64,000 bases of DNA, taken from Colias croceus (Eukaryota > Arthropoda > Insecta > Lepidoptera > Pieridae). The stretch is from positions 1,426,001-1,490,000 of the forward strand of contig NC_059567.1 in assembly GCF_905220415.1 (NCBI RefSeq), written 5' to 3'. The notes beneath the pieces were generated by a model. That model was not told the origin of the DNA, did no database searches, and worked only from the letters and a program-made list of their open reading frames with translations. Shown in pieces: positions 34,577 through 43,680 of the stretch (position 1 is its first letter; each line of letters starts with the position of its first letter). Both the position numbers and the translations under genes were made by a program.

Positions 34577-37500
34577 ACGGAGTACATGCGGGCGCGGTGG
34601 ACGGATGTACTCAAGGTCAGGTAACCAAAAGCCATCGTTTATTAATTAGAGATAATTTAACGAAAAATAGTTTTTTGATCGATACAGGCGCTAACATTTC
34701 CGTCATTCCAAAGTGGTGTGTTAGAAAGCCTATCGAAAAAGTCGATCTAAAGTTGTATGCTGCAAATGACAGCGAAATTAAATGTTATGGAATATGTAAT
34801 TTAGAGTTATCGTTGGGCCTAAGACGGTCATTTAAATGGCCTTTTGTCGTATGTGATGTAAAACAGCCGATAATAGGTGCTGATTTTTTGAAGAATTTTA
34901 AATTAAATGTAGATTTGTATAATAATAAGTTAATCGATTCAGTTACCAGTTTAAATGTCGGTGGAATTAAAAGTACACATTTTTTCGGTACTATTAAAAG
35001 TATAAATAGCAACCATCCTTACGCGGATTTACTGGAACAATTTCAGGACATCACGCGCCCGCCAGCCTTCAAGGATGTCCCAGAGCATTCCGTGTATCAT
35101 CACATCGAGACTACTGGACCACCTTTGCACGCGCGTGCCAGGAGGTTACCGGCCGACAGGTACGATAGGGTTAAAAAGGAATTCCAATTGATGCAAGAGC
35201 TAGGCATATGTAGACCTTCAAATAGTGAGTGGGCCAGTCCTTTACATATTGTACCTAAAAAGGATGGTGGTATCCGACCCTGCGGGGACTACAGGATGTT
35301 AAACGCAATTAAAAAGCCAGATCGTTATCCGATACCTAGGGTACAAGATTTTACGTATGGGTTACATAATAAGAATTTTTTTTCAAAGTTAGATATTTGT
35401 AGAGCGTATCATTTTATAGGTATTAATCCAGACGACATTAAAAAAACAGCCATTATTACGCCGTTTGGGCTTTTCGAATTTCCAAGAATGACGTTTGGCC
35501 TGCGTAACGCGGCACAAACATTTCAAAGATTTATCAATAATACAGTTTTATCAGGCATAGAACAATTGAATTATGGCAGCGACTGTACAGGGGGCAAAGG
35601 TCAGTCAGTCGTGTTCGGTTACATAGATGACGTCATCATAGGATCGGATAACCCCGATATACATAGAGAACATTTACGATTAATATTTGAGAGGTTGAGT
35701 AAATATAAAATGTCTATTAATTTAAGTAAATGTGTTTTTGGACAGTCCTCTATAGAATTTTTAGGCTATTTAGTTTCAGAAAAGGGCATAAGTCCGATGC
35801 CGGAAAAAGTTAAAGCTATCGAGTCATATCCGAAACCGGAGACAGTAGAACAATTACGTAGATTTTTGGGCATGTTAAATTTCTACAGAAATCATATTCC
35901 TAACGCTGCTCGAGTTCAGGGAGTTTTAGATAGGTATTTACACGGGACTAAAAAACGAGATAAGACGCGTATAGATTGGACAGACGAGGCGAATAGTGCA
36001 TTTGAAGTGTGTAAAGAAAATTTAAAAAATGCCGTTACTATTGCGCATCCAATATCTAGTGCCAAATTAGGGTTAATGACCGACGCGTCAGATTTTAGTA
36101 TAGGGGCAGTGTTAAATCAGTGGGAAGGAAATTCTTGGAAACCTTTAGGATATTTTTCAAAAAGATTATCGGAATCGCAAAAGAAGTACTCCACATATGA
36201 CAAGGAGCTTCTAGCGATTTATTCAGGAATAGTTTACTTTAGGGATTTAATCGAAGGCAGAAATTTAACAGTTTACACGGACCATAAACCTCTCACTTTT
36301 GCTTTAAGTAAATTAAGTTCTAATAAAGAGTTACCTAGGCGAGCGCGTCAATTGTTGTATATTAGCGAATTTACAAGCGACATACAACACATCCAAGGCA
36401 CTGAAAATCAAGTGGCCGACGCTTTATCGAGAATCGAGAGTATCGTATGTCCTAGTTCGAGTGAATACGTGGAGGTTGCGAGAGCACAGGCGACAGACGC
36501 TGAGCTCGCAGATTTGATGAAAACAAATGATAAATTGCAATGGAAACAGTTAGCGCTCGATAATAATGACGATATTAAAATATATTGTGAAACATCAGCT
36601 CAGAATATTAGGCCGTATATACCAGCACAGTTTAGGAAAAGTATTTTTAATAAATTTCATGACGTTTCCCATCCCGGAGTTAGAGCATCGCGTGCGTTAG
36701 TTAGTAAAAAAGTTTTTTGGCCAGGCATGAATAAGGACGTGGGGACTTGGACCAGGACGTGCGTTAGGTGTCAGAGAAGTAAGGTTATTAGGCACACTGT
36801 TTCAAAACTTAGCGATTTTAACAATAGCGAGCGTTTTGAACATTTGCACGTGGATCTGATAGGACCTTTACCGGAAACCGAGCACGGTTTCCGTTATTGT
36901 GTCACTATGATCGATAGGTTAACGCGGTGGCCTGAGATTTGCCCTGTGAAGGACATGACTGCGGAGTCGGTAGCTAGAGCAGTTTATGAAGGATGGATTT
37001 GTCGTTTCGGTTGTCCTAAAGTTATTACCACCGATCAAGGTAGACAGTTTGAAAGCGAATTGTTTACAGATTTAATGAAATTATTAGGTATTCAAAAAAC
37101 GAGAACTACCCCGTACCACCCGCAGTGTAATGGTAAGATAGAAAGGTGGCATAAGTCCTTGAAGTCGGCTCTGGTGGCTAGATTGAACAATAATCTAGCA
37201 TGGTTAGTAGAACTACCTACGGTCATGTTAGGATTGAGAGCAGCTTGTCAAGCAGACACTGATAATATCAGCGCGGCGGAATTTGCTCTGGGTCATTGTT
37301 TAAGGTTGCCGGGAGAATTTTGTTCGGATAAAAGTACGAAAATTGATAATCCACATTCGTTTATAAGTAAGTTAAGAGACACTTTGAATAAAATTAGGCC
37401 CATAAAAAGGGTATGTAAAAATAGTAATAGTACGTTTGTGCATGCTGATCTAAATTCCTGTTCACATGTTTTTCTAAGAGTGGACGCGGTACGGAGACCG

Positions 37501-37644
37501 CTAACGCCTCCGTACAGCGGACCATATAAAGTTTTAGAAAGAAATAGTAAAGTTTTTAAAATATTAATTGATAATAGAGAATGTAATGTGTCGATTGATA
37601 GACTTAAGCCTGCGTATATTTTAGAAGATAAAGTTAATTTTTAG
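34549..37644 (+). CDS. Pol of the Ty3/gypsy element (protease, RT, RNase H, integrase)
   Basis: 1031 residues in the -1 frame relative to gag, open from 34528 and with no ATG in the overlap, so it is most likely made by frameshifting. Protease: FLIDTGANISVIP (DTG at 45-47). RT: VPKKDGGIRPCGDYRMLN, MTFGLRNAAQTFQ, and YIDD at 358-361, with an unusual ~14-residue insert (NYGSDCTGGKGQS) just before it. RNase H: LMTDASDFS (511), YDKELLAIY, YTDHKPL. Integrase: H704, H708, C738, C741 zinc site; D769, D829, E865 catalytic triad. No stop or frameshift breaks it. All catalytic residues are present, so the protein looks functional. Confidence 0.92.
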   Translation: MASQAVGKLDGVHAGAVDGCTQGQVTKSHRLLIRDNLTKNSFLIDTGANISVIPKWCVRKPIEKVDLKLYAANDSEIKCYGICNLELSLGLRRSFKWPFVVCDVKQPIIGADFLKNFKLNVDLYNNKLIDSVTSLNVGGIKSTHFFGTIKSINSNHPYADLLEQFQDITRPPAFKDVPEHSVYHHIETTGPPLHARARRLPADRYDRVKKEFQLMQELGICRPSNSEWASPLHIVPKKDGGIRPCGDYRMLNAIKKPDRYPIPRVQDFTYGLHNKNFFSKLDICRAYHFIGINPDDIKKTAIITPFGLFEFPRMTFGLRNAAQTFQRFINNTVLSGIEQLNYGSDCTGGKGQSVVFGYIDDVIIGSDNPDIHREHLRLIFERLSKYKMSINLSKCVFGQSSIEFLGYLVSEKGISPMPEKVKAIESYPKPETVEQLRRFLGMLNFYRNHIPNAARVQGVLDRYLHGTKKRDKTRIDWTDEANSAFEVCKENLKNAVTIAHPISSAKLGLMTDASDFSIGAVLNQWEGNSWKPLGYFSKRLSESQKKYSTYDKELLAIYSGIVYFRDLIEGRNLTVYTDHKPLTFALSKLSSNKELPRRARQLLYISEFTSDIQHIQGTENQVADALSRIESIVCPSSSEYVEVARAQATDAELADLMKTNDKLQWKQLALDNNDDIKIYCETSAQNIRPYIPAQFRKSIFNKFHDVSHPGVRASRALVSKKVFWPGMNKDVGTWTRTCVRCQRSKVIRHTVSKLSDFNNSERFEHLHVDLIGPLPETEHGFRYCVTMIDRLTRWPEICPVKDMTAESVARAVYEGWICRFGCPKVITTDQGRQFESELFTDLMKLLGIQKTRTTPYHPQCNGKIERWHKSLKSALVARLNNNLAWLVELPTVMLGLRAACQADTDNISAAEFALGHCLRLPGEFCSDKSTKIDNPHSFISKLRDTLNKIRPIKRVCKNSNSTFVHADLNSCSHVFLRVDAVRRPLTPPYSGPYKVLERNSKVFKILIDNRECNVSIDRLKPAYILEDKVNF
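34567..34612 (+). promoter_or_regulatory. -1 ribosomal frameshift signal at the gag-pol junction
   Basis: Slippery heptamer G-GGA-AAC (34567-34573) in the gag frame directly before the UAG stop, a 6-nt spacer (34574-34579), then a perfect 8-bp stem GAGTACAT (34580-34587) and ATGTACTC (34605-34612) with a 17-nt loop. After a -1 slip the frame reads on into pol (GKLDGVHAG). This matches the known layout of retroviral -1 frameshift sites. Confidence 0.8.
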
Positions 37645-38242
37645 AAAAAAAACAAAAACCGACTTCAAGACTATACCTATACTATATGTACAAATTTAAA
37701 CTGAAAAGTAGAAAATAATATTAAATAATAATAATGATATTAATTTTTTATATTAATTACTTTAAACTTTCAACGAAAAGGTTTCCTAAGTTATTTTTGA
37801 AGTCGGTGCCGCCCAAGAACAGTTTAATTGATGCAAAGGCAGCAACAAATGGAATGTACGGCGGCACGACGCGGCTGCGCGCGAGGGCAGACATCGTTGA
37901 CGGTTGTGCATAAAAATTTTGATGCGCTTCTTTGCAATTTATAAGTAAGCTTACGTGCGATTTTCTGTTCTCTAGTAAAAGTTAAGGTAATTAATATAAT
38001 AAATAGTGTAATTAATTATTAGGTTATTATTTTTTTATTAAGGATATTTTTGTTTTGGTTGGCACCGACTTCAAAAATAACTTAGGAAACCTTTTCGTTG
38101 AAAGTTTAAAGTAATTAATATAAAAAATTAATATCATTATTATTATTTAATATTATTTTCTACTTTTCAGTTTAAATTTGTACATATAGTATAGGTATAG
38201 TCTTGAAGTCGGTTTTTGTTTTTTTTCTAAAAATTAACTTTA
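37629..38242. repeat. Inverted repeat (two 182-bp arms) that includes the end of pol
   Basis: Left arm 37629-37810 and right arm 38061-38242 pair without any indel (start and end sums agree), around a 250-bp spacer. The left arm contains the last codons and stop of pol. The arms contain AAAACCGACTTCAAGAC and GAAGTCGGTGCC, found in several repeats of this window. A partial third copy (38268-38322) follows in the same sense as the right arm. It may be a foldback element or an inverted duplication made after insertion. Confidence 0.8.
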
Positions 38243-39581
38243 TTTTTAATTTTTAAGTGGAAAGTTTGTGTGTATAGGTATAGTCTTGAAGTCGGTTTTT
38301 GTTTTTTTTTTCTAAAAATTAACGGTCATAAATAAACGCTCACACTCACAGCCCAACTCTAAAAATGTTTATCGTATCCGTGTATCCTAGGTGCCGTGGA
38401 CAAACAAAATGTACGATTGTCAAAATTGGCGGAATGATCGCGTATCAAACATACAAAAAGAAAACATACTGTCGAATCAAAAACCCTCCTTTTTTGATGT
38501 TGGTTAAAAATCGACTAGCATGAAGCTCCTAGTCGAGACGAATCAAATGAGCACAAACACGGCGGAATTGCTTTATTTTATTACAGAGTTCCCATGGCTA
38601 TTTACCGTCTCCATCATCAGACCCTGAATACCACATAGGATCGGAGTCCTTATGAATTACCGTCGCCGCACACGAGCCACGGGCCACGGCTGTGGCCCGT
38701 GGCTCGTGTGGCTACAAACGCCGCCACGAGAAGCTAGAAGCGTGTAGCGTGTGGCCGCCACAGGCGTAAACCGTGTGCGGCGAGTCCATATAAAATGTAT
38801 GAAAAGTGCAGGAAATATGCCGGTGGCGGCGTTTCGTGGCCGGTGGCCGGTGGCCCGTGTGCGGAAGCCCTAAGACTCAAACACATTAAAATTCGATGGT
38901 ATTACATAATTTTGTTACAGAGATCCCATACTCCTAAACCATTCATCATCAGCTTCATCATCAGCTCAGCAACATCAGATGGTGACCATTAGATGCAAAA
39001 ATCTGCATAGATTAAGATAATTTCTGATAAACAGTGTATATGCCTACAAAATTTGAGGGTTTCCCTCGATTTCCCCAGGATCCCATCATCAGATCCTGAC
39101 CTGGTGACAATGGGACCACCTCTGACGTATGACCTACCAAATAAAAAAAGAATTATTCAAATCGGTTTATAATTGCCGGAGTAATCGTGTAACAAATATA
39201 CAAAAAAAAAAAAAAAATACCGTCGAATTGAGAACCTCCTCCTTTTTTTGAAGTCGGTTAAAAATGAAGACATGACAGTAGATTAGATCAGCATAGTGAG
39301 GCTAGTGTGTGCACGCCTTTAAAGAAATCACGTAGTGGCAGAATAATTAAAAGACCTGTAAGATTTTTGGACTGTAATTAGGTTAATGGTGCATTGGCAT
39401 TTTTGTTCGAAGTAGGCACGCGAAGGTTGCGTAATGTCATCTCAGCACATATTAATGTTATAAGTAAATGTTAGGAATATTTGTATTCATTTTATTTCAA
39501 ATCTCGGCTCAACCAGTTAATTATATATAATTTTTTTTTTTTTTTTTTTTTGATATTTGTCAGTTATGTAAATCATTTTTT
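38243..39581 (+). other. Noncoding region between pol and the 3' LTR
   Basis: 1.3 kb with no credible gene. It contains pieces of repeats ending in GAAGTCGGTTAAAAATG (38500 and 39249), a perfect 19-bp-stem hairpin at 38669-38710, and two related stretches with ATCATCAGACCCTGA and ATCATCAGATCCTGA. Poly-A and poly-T runs lie at 39201 and 39530. It is probably additional insertions inside the element. Confidence 0.5.
38669..38710. repeat. Perfect hairpin, 19-bp stem and 4-nt loop
   Basis: CACACGAGCCACGGGCCAC, loop GGCT, GTGGCCCGTGGCTCGTGTG. Further copies of GTGGCC and CCGTGT type words follow to about 38870, so it lies in a GC-rich repeat patch. Confidence 0.85.
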
Positions 39582-39598
39582 TTTTAGAAGGGGGTGTA
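39582..39598 (+). other. Polypurine tract
   Basis: TTTAGAAGGGGGTGTA directly before the 3' LTR; the purine run AGAAGGGGG is the likely plus-strand primer. Confidence 0.6.
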
Positions 39599-39737
39599 TG
39601 TAGTGTGTGTTATTATTCTCAGTAATCAAATATCGTAAATTCAGCGGTTTGTGGCGCGGCGAATGGCGACACTCCTGCGAGAGCCAGTCGCCTGCCACTC
39701 GCCTATCTAAGTTAACGTGTAATAAATTATAAATTTA
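39599..39737 (+). repeat. 3' LTR of the Ty3/gypsy element, first part
   Basis: Matches 33323-33461 with two transitions (near 33392 and 33397). It stops at the A of AAATTTA, where the Helitron starts. Confidence 0.9.
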
Positions 39738-39858
39738 TCTATATACTTATAATAAATCTGTAGAGAGGCCAATTCTGTACATGAAATATATTTAAAAAAA
39801 AACTATGAAGGGGTGATAAGGGATCGCTACTGATGCCAAAAATGCAATCAGTAAAATT

Positions 39859-39899
<41 letters not shown>

Positions 39900-40302
39900 A
39901 TATTCGTTATAGAAACAAAAACTACACGACGGATTTTAACCAAATTTGGCACAATTATTCTTCATACTCCTGGGCAGGTTATAGTAAAAGAATCATGTAA
40001 ATCGGTGTAGAAACACCAAAGTTATACATGAAATACGCTATAAGTCATCGCGCGTGAATACAGAATCATGCAGCCATAAGGATTATTTTTGTGTATCAGT
40101 TGCCGCGTTCGACGCGCTTCGCGGCGGGAGCTATAAAAAGGCGGCGGGTCTGCACCCGTTTCGCGTTGTCATGGCATCACGTGTGAACGGCTGAACCGAT
40201 TTCGATAATTCTTTTCTATTATATTCCTTGAAGTACGAGGATGGTTTTTATGTAGAGAAAACGTAAATATGTACCACGGGCGAAGCCGGGGCGGACCGCT
40301 AG
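39738..40302 (+). mobile_element. Non-autonomous Helitron forming the 5' end of the composite
   Basis: TCTATATACTTATAATAAAT at the start, a (TCTG)n tract at about 39862-39899, a TATAAAAAGGCGGCGGG box at 40132, and the terminal GAAGCCGGGGCGGACCGCTAG-type end (with GGGCGAAGCC before it). CTAG at 40299-40302 is followed by G, and not by the T expected of a free insertion. Confidence 0.7.
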
Positions 40303-40333
40303 GAAACTGACCGATATAAGTTGCGTTGCTACC

Positions 40334-40488
40334 TGTAGTGTATGTGAGTGAAAGAGAGGGAAGTATTATGTCGTCTCTTGCGCACGTGCAACGGTGACAC
40401 CGCTCACACAGCTCAGTTGGCTGCAGGCGGTCGGAGTGAGAGGTCGTGTGCGTCTAAGAGCCGATAATAGGGAAGGACTTACACTACA
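40334..40488 (+). repeat. 5' LTR, 155 bp
   Basis: TGTAGTGTATGTGAGTG to ACTTACACTACA. It starts with TG and ends with CA, and the terminal TGTAGTG/CACTACA are inverted. TTTTGGCGACGAGGTAA follows. Confidence 0.85.
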
Positions 40489-41894
40489 TTTTGGCGACGA
40501 GGTAAATCGGGAATAAATGTAAGTAATTTTTTTTTAATAATAAAAAATTACAAAAAAAAAAAAGGGAGAAAATAGGTGTGCTGTGATAACTATTGAACTA
40601 ATTATATCCACAGTCGAGTTACATCGAAGCGAATATTAAAGTTAATAATAATATACGCACATACTTATTTTCATTATGATTTTTTGTGACGCTTTCATAA
40701 AAAAAATACCCGCACAAAGTACATAAATAACATGTGCGTGCCTTTCGAGAGGCCTCCGCGCCGTAGAAAACGAAGGTTTCGTTTACATAAAGATTTAGCA
40801 AAACCTCTTAAACAATTGTAGCCAAAAGGATAAAGTAGGTGTTGTCAATTGTTTCTCGTATACATAACTACCCCCTCGTATGTGTAATGACATTTTCCCG
40901 ATTATCCCTATCTGTGTAACCGGGAGCCGGTTGGTCAACAGACAGCGAAATTTTGAGATAGACTTTTACTGTAACTCGATTTTCTCCGTATCTAGTACGA
41001 AATAAGTTAATTCAAGTTATAAATCTTATTGTAAATTGAATAATCTTTATTCACTTTCAACCATTTCTATATAAATACTCAATCAAAGCTAACATAGAAC
41101 TTTCAACAGAGGGTAGTGTGATATTTAGATAAGTTTCGGTTATAATTTGAATTAAAACAACATTTGGAAGTAACTAAAACATTTTATCTACAACTTATCA
41201 CATTAGGTTTAAAATACAATACAAAATTCAAGTGCCACCATACAAATTTTTTACACAACACACGATCTTAATATCGTCACAAAAAAACCGCCACTTAACG
41301 AGTCATCAAAAGTGGGTATCGTATTTCAACCTAATTTTAAATGACGCATGCCGATTTGGACACGATGTTTTGTTTATTAGAAACTTAAGCTTATAAACTA
41401 TGTATTACGAAAGTATCGCAGCACTATATTATATATATCTTGAGTAGGAGTTAAACAAAAATGGGTCAAAAATTTGGGTCAAAAATTACGTACATTTAAA
41501 AACATAGTTTTTGGAAAAAATATTGCAACTAAGGGAACTTTTAGACATTTTCTAAGATTTAGATAGATTCCAGCATCAAAACAAATCAACAGAACAGTAC
41601 AGTTCTAGGAAATATTTCAAGATATAAGTTGTTAAAAGTAGCAAAAAATTTTTCATTTTGGTACCTGGATGCTATAAAAAAATGGATACGGCTTTTCGTA
41701 AAACATAATATTTTCAAGGTATGGCTCTTATGAGATGTGTTTGTTTTTTACTATCGTACATTCAAAACATCTATTCTAGTCATATTTCGGTAATGTAGCA
41801 GTCAGCAATCAATTAAAATTTTAATGAATACAAAAATATTCCTGTGGCATATCCATTCTTACGACAAGGGATTTCTAAAGTTGTTGTTGTTAAG

Positions 41895-42290
41895 CTTTAA
41901 TGTTACAAGATGAAGCCTGAGAAAAAAAGGGTAACGACCGTGTACGTACTTTGAAATGTGTTACCAGATGATGCCTGGTAGTACAGGAAAAAAACGGGTG
42001 ACGCCCGTGTGTATTTTGTAATGTTATACCAGATGATGCCTGGTAGTACAAAAACAAAAATCGGGTGACGCCCGTATGTATTTTGTAATGTTATAAATAC
42101 CAGATGATGCCTGGTAGTACAAAACAAAAATCGGGTGACGCCCGTGTGTATTTTGTAATGTTATACCAGATGATGCCTGGGTAGTCGTAATATAATTTAC
42201 AATATAGGTGATGCCTGTAGTGATGTGATACGGGTGATGCTCGTATAAAATGTTTATATTTTGGGTGATGCCCATATTGTGAATTCATGC
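41895..42290 (+). repeat. Short tandem repeats made of small hairpins, inside the LARD-like element
   Basis: Units of about 70 bp alternate TACCAG-ATGATGC-CTGGTA and CGGG-TGACG-CCCG, with GTATTTTGTAATGTTATA between. At least four units run from 41920 to 42190. Later ones read ACGGGTGATGCTCGT and TGGGTGATGCCCA, changing stem bases while keeping the TGATG core. Confidence 0.7.
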
Positions 42291-42316
42291 ACTCAAATAC
42301 GCGATTAAAAAAAAAA

Positions 42317-42795
42317 AGATGTGATAGTTAGTCATCATTTTATAGTGTTTCTTCTGAGATGGATTGTATCTTCGAAAATACTTACGGTTAGTATTGTTAT
42401 CCAAATTAAAAATGGAATAATACAATTTTAAGAGTATAAATAGTAAATGCTAAAATATTTACTTTTTAATATTCATAATATCTAAAAGTGACTTAATATT
42501 TTCATAATTTCGTAACAGATTTTGTTTAACAAAGAAAGAATAGTCATGATGGTAAAAAAAAAATGTGATAGTTCGTCACCATTTCACAGTGAAGTTTTGT
42601 TCGTAAGATAGATTGTATCTTCGAAAATATTTACGGTTAGTATTGATATCCAAATAAAAATGGAATAATACAATTTTTAAGAGCATACAGCAAATACTAA
42701 AATATATACAGTAGATTTTATTATTCGTATCTAAAAGTGTTTTCATAATTTCATAGCAGATTTTGTTACACAACGAAAGAATAATCATAATCATA
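42317..42795 (+). repeat. Direct duplication of ~235 bp inside the LARD-like element
   Basis: GATGTGATAGTTAGTCATCA at 42318 and the related AATGTGATAGTTCGTCACCA at 42561 begin two similar segments; both include GATTGTATCTTCGAAAATA and GGAATAATACAATTTT. They differ at many positions. No gene. Confidence 0.65.
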
Positions 42796-43259
42796 ACAAT
42801 GCCTAAAATATCTGCGATAGGTATTGCACATTTAACCGACAACTATAAAGTTAGTCAGGTTAAGTGATAATATAATAATCATAAACAGGGTAAGGTAATA
42901 AAACAATGAACATTCGAAAATAAAAATAAATGGAAAGAGAGACATACAGAGTAGTCTCAATTTTCATTATTTCAAACTAGCCACCTGGCAGACGTTGTTA
43001 TGCTCTTTCGCCCTTTATCGGTTGTTAAACGAATTGGAATATGAATATTATCCGAATTGGTCAAGCCGATACGCCGCGCGCCGAGGTTTGAGTTTTACAC
43101 TTAGCAACATATTTGGCTACCTATTCATTTTTATTTTATATACTATATGTGGCGTTGTAGGTGAGTTGGAAACAAAAAAAATATAATAAGAACTACTCAC
43201 CATAGTACAGTCGATAATTAATTTAGTTATTTAATAAAATAAAATACAAATATCAGTAA

Positions 43260-43680
43260 CAATAAGGGTCGTGGTGTGCCTAGGTCCAAACCCTCCGGTA
43301 GGGCTCCTACTGATATAGGTGGACGTAAGATGGAGTGCGCGTCTCGTTGCGAAGGCCAGGCGGTAGGGTGTCTTTAGGGTTGGTCGCTGAATTCCTTCAA
43401 TAGGAATTAAGGAGCCGAAGCAAGCAAGACGTAAAAGGATTTCCTCAGCGGGAACGTTGCAGTAATCCTTCAGCGCAATCGTAGCAATGTCGTAGTACTA
43501 CTGAAGATGGGTCTTAAGCGGTACGTAGCAGCGTATGAGGTTCCTTATCGGAACGTGGCAAGGACGCGACAATTCCCTGCGCGGGTACGTTGCAGGTATG
43601 TAGAAGCTTTCTAAACGGAACGTAGCAGTAATGTAACACTACTCCCTCAGCGGAAATGTAGCACCCCGATTTGGGGTTAT
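43260..43680 (+). repeat. Degenerate GC-rich repeats inside the LARD-like element
   Basis: The only GC-rich patch of the element. Repeated words of the form CTNAGCGGGAACGTNGCAG occur near 43450, 43475, 43520, 43550, 43580, 43615 and 43650, spaced 30-60 bp. No open frame matches the repeat. It might be an RNA packaging or structural region, but nothing shows that directly. Confidence 0.55.

Noticed and set aside
42995..43186. 63-codon frame with a hydrophobic tail
   Set aside because: The DNA resembles a common dispersed repeat of Lepidoptera (CTGGCAGACGTTGTTATG); the hydrophobic part is encoded by T-rich sequence.
43260..43680. rRNA or tRNA-like GC-rich stretch
   Set aside because: No tRNA arms or rRNA words; the stretch is made of degenerate repeats.
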